Source: Ooceraea biroi (lineage: Eukaryota > Arthropoda > Insecta > Hymenoptera > Formicidae). From it: a stretch of 64,000 nucleotides of DNA. The notes under the pieces were generated by a model, which worked only from the letters and a program-made list of their open reading frames with translations, had not been told where the DNA came from and did not search any database. Location of the stretch: positions 11,025,787 through 11,089,786 of the forward strand of contig NC_039514.1 of the NCBI RefSeq assembly GCF_003672135.1, given 5' to 3'. The translations under genes were made by a program, and so were the position numbers. Below are positions 63,024-64,000 of the stretch, in pieces; positions within the stretch are counted from its first letter, which is position 1; every line of letters starts with the position of its first letter.

Positions 63024-63896
63024 ATGAAGAACAAGCCAACGCGTCACAAGGAAACGAACACCTTCCAAGTAAGTATTTTTTATAATATAAATTGAGGTAG
63101 ATATCAAATTAACCTAAAAATAGAATTATTTTTTTATTTGTTTGATGCCTCTATATCTAGGCACCGCGTCATCAACCTGTTAATATATCGAATTTTTTGA
63201 CGCCTGAAACTTCATGGTCCTAACCTAACTTAACCTCAAATTCTTATATTTTCCGAATTCGTTTCAAAAATTTGTTGATGCACTTCCACGGTCGAATGTC
63301 TGTGTACTTTGACCAGTTAAAGATCGTGGAAGAATATTTCGCATCTATTTTTCCTAAATCTGCGTATATAAATCACTTCTCAAACTTTCCACGTTGTCTA
63401 AAAAACACGTGGTCTAAGCCTTGTACTTCGTATCACAATCGCATCTAAGGCTGTCTTCAATTCCTCCTCTAAACAAGGATTCCTCCAAATTTTAATGAAA
63501 TTCACTCTTACTCTGTTAATCAGGGTAATCGATCTTTCCTCATTTAGCTGTTTAAACCAATTTTTTTTCTCCTTTCTGTTATATAAATGAGAAACACGCA
63601 ATCTTTTTTTCACAGTTTAAACCTTTCTCTGAAAGAATTACCGAAATCGATGTCGATATCTTCCATCATGTTAGACATCGGAACGAGGACATTTCCGAGG
63701 AAATTCAGACGTATTTTCACGAAACGCTACAGAAATGGAATGTCCTTAATCTAACGGAAGATTATACTACTTTCAAGAAACAAGTGCGAAATATTGTCAC
63801 ATTACCTGAGCTACTTCACAGGAAGCGATATGTGATTGACATGCTCATGGAGTACCTGAAAAAGCGAGATTCCTTGTTCCTGCAGCCAATCCTAGA
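63024..63896 (+). CDS. Utp20: UTP20, U3 snoRNP/SSU processome component, N-terminal part
   Basis: Exon 1 (63024-63068) encodes MKNKPTRHKETNTFQ. Exon 2 (63616-63896) continues FKPFSERITEIDVDIFHHV, with later blocks IQTYFHETLQKWNVLNLTE and LFLQPIL. These match the conserved N terminus of UTP20, a very large HEAT-repeat nucleolar protein needed for 18S rRNA processing. The first residues align with the M-K-x-K-P...NT pattern of vertebrate UTP20. The donor gtaagt at 63897 leaves phase 2, and the gene runs out of the window. It is head-to-head with ORC1. Only about 108 of an expected more than 2,500 residues are visible, so nothing can be said of the rest. Confidence 0.9.
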
Positions 63897-64000
63897 GTAA
63901 GTAAACGTAGAAGCGTACAAGTATATATACCTCAATAAAAGATATATATCTATCGATATATTTCTCTCTGTTTCTTTGTTTTTATTTTTGTGTAATCTAT

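Overview
The window is insect nuclear DNA, most likely from a hymenopteran and plausibly an ant. Genes are split by GT-AG introns into short exons, the non-coding DNA is CpG-rich, and a mariner of the kind common in ants is present. Exons were read by hand from splice signals, reading phase and family motifs, and every junction quoted keeps frame. Species-level assignment is inference.

Layout: (1) 1-2001 is accessory DNA, with a foldback repeat cluster and a dead full-length mariner. (2) 2124-3920 (+) is the last five exons of a flavin-dependent monooxygenase whose N-terminal FAD-binding exon lies outside the window. (3) 4156-5537 (-) is a complete six-exon secreted trypsin-like serine protease, convergent with it. 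(4) 6087-47582 (+) is one large gene for a Cys-loop anion channel, recognised as the pH-sensitive chloride channel pHCl. It has 11 constitutive coding exons (478 aa) and a 29-codon cassette exon that falls inside the loop C disulfide. There is a second, weaker cassette candidate, a very long 5' intron, and a probable Inr+DPE promoter 18 kb upstream of the coding start. Its introns hold a degraded second mariner and a nested foldback hAT-like element with an 8-bp target duplication. (5) 47583-57255 has no recognisable gene. It probably holds the channel's 3' UTR plus intergenic DNA with microsatellites. (6) 57256-62243 (-) is a compact block of housekeeping genes: RABIF/MSS4 (Rab guanine-nucleotide release factor), an unnamed SAM-type methyltransferase-fold protein, and ORC1. 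(7) 63024 onward (+) is the start of UTP20, divergent from ORC1 across about 780 bp.

The genes do not form one pathway. The window joins a long, tissue-type ion-channel locus to a compact growth and replication block (ORC1, UTP20, RABIF). The observations most worth following are the loop C cassette exon, the possible N-terminal cassette, the nested transposon with a young 8-bp target duplication, the apparent lack of a BAH domain in ORC1, and the altered active-site frame of the serine protease.
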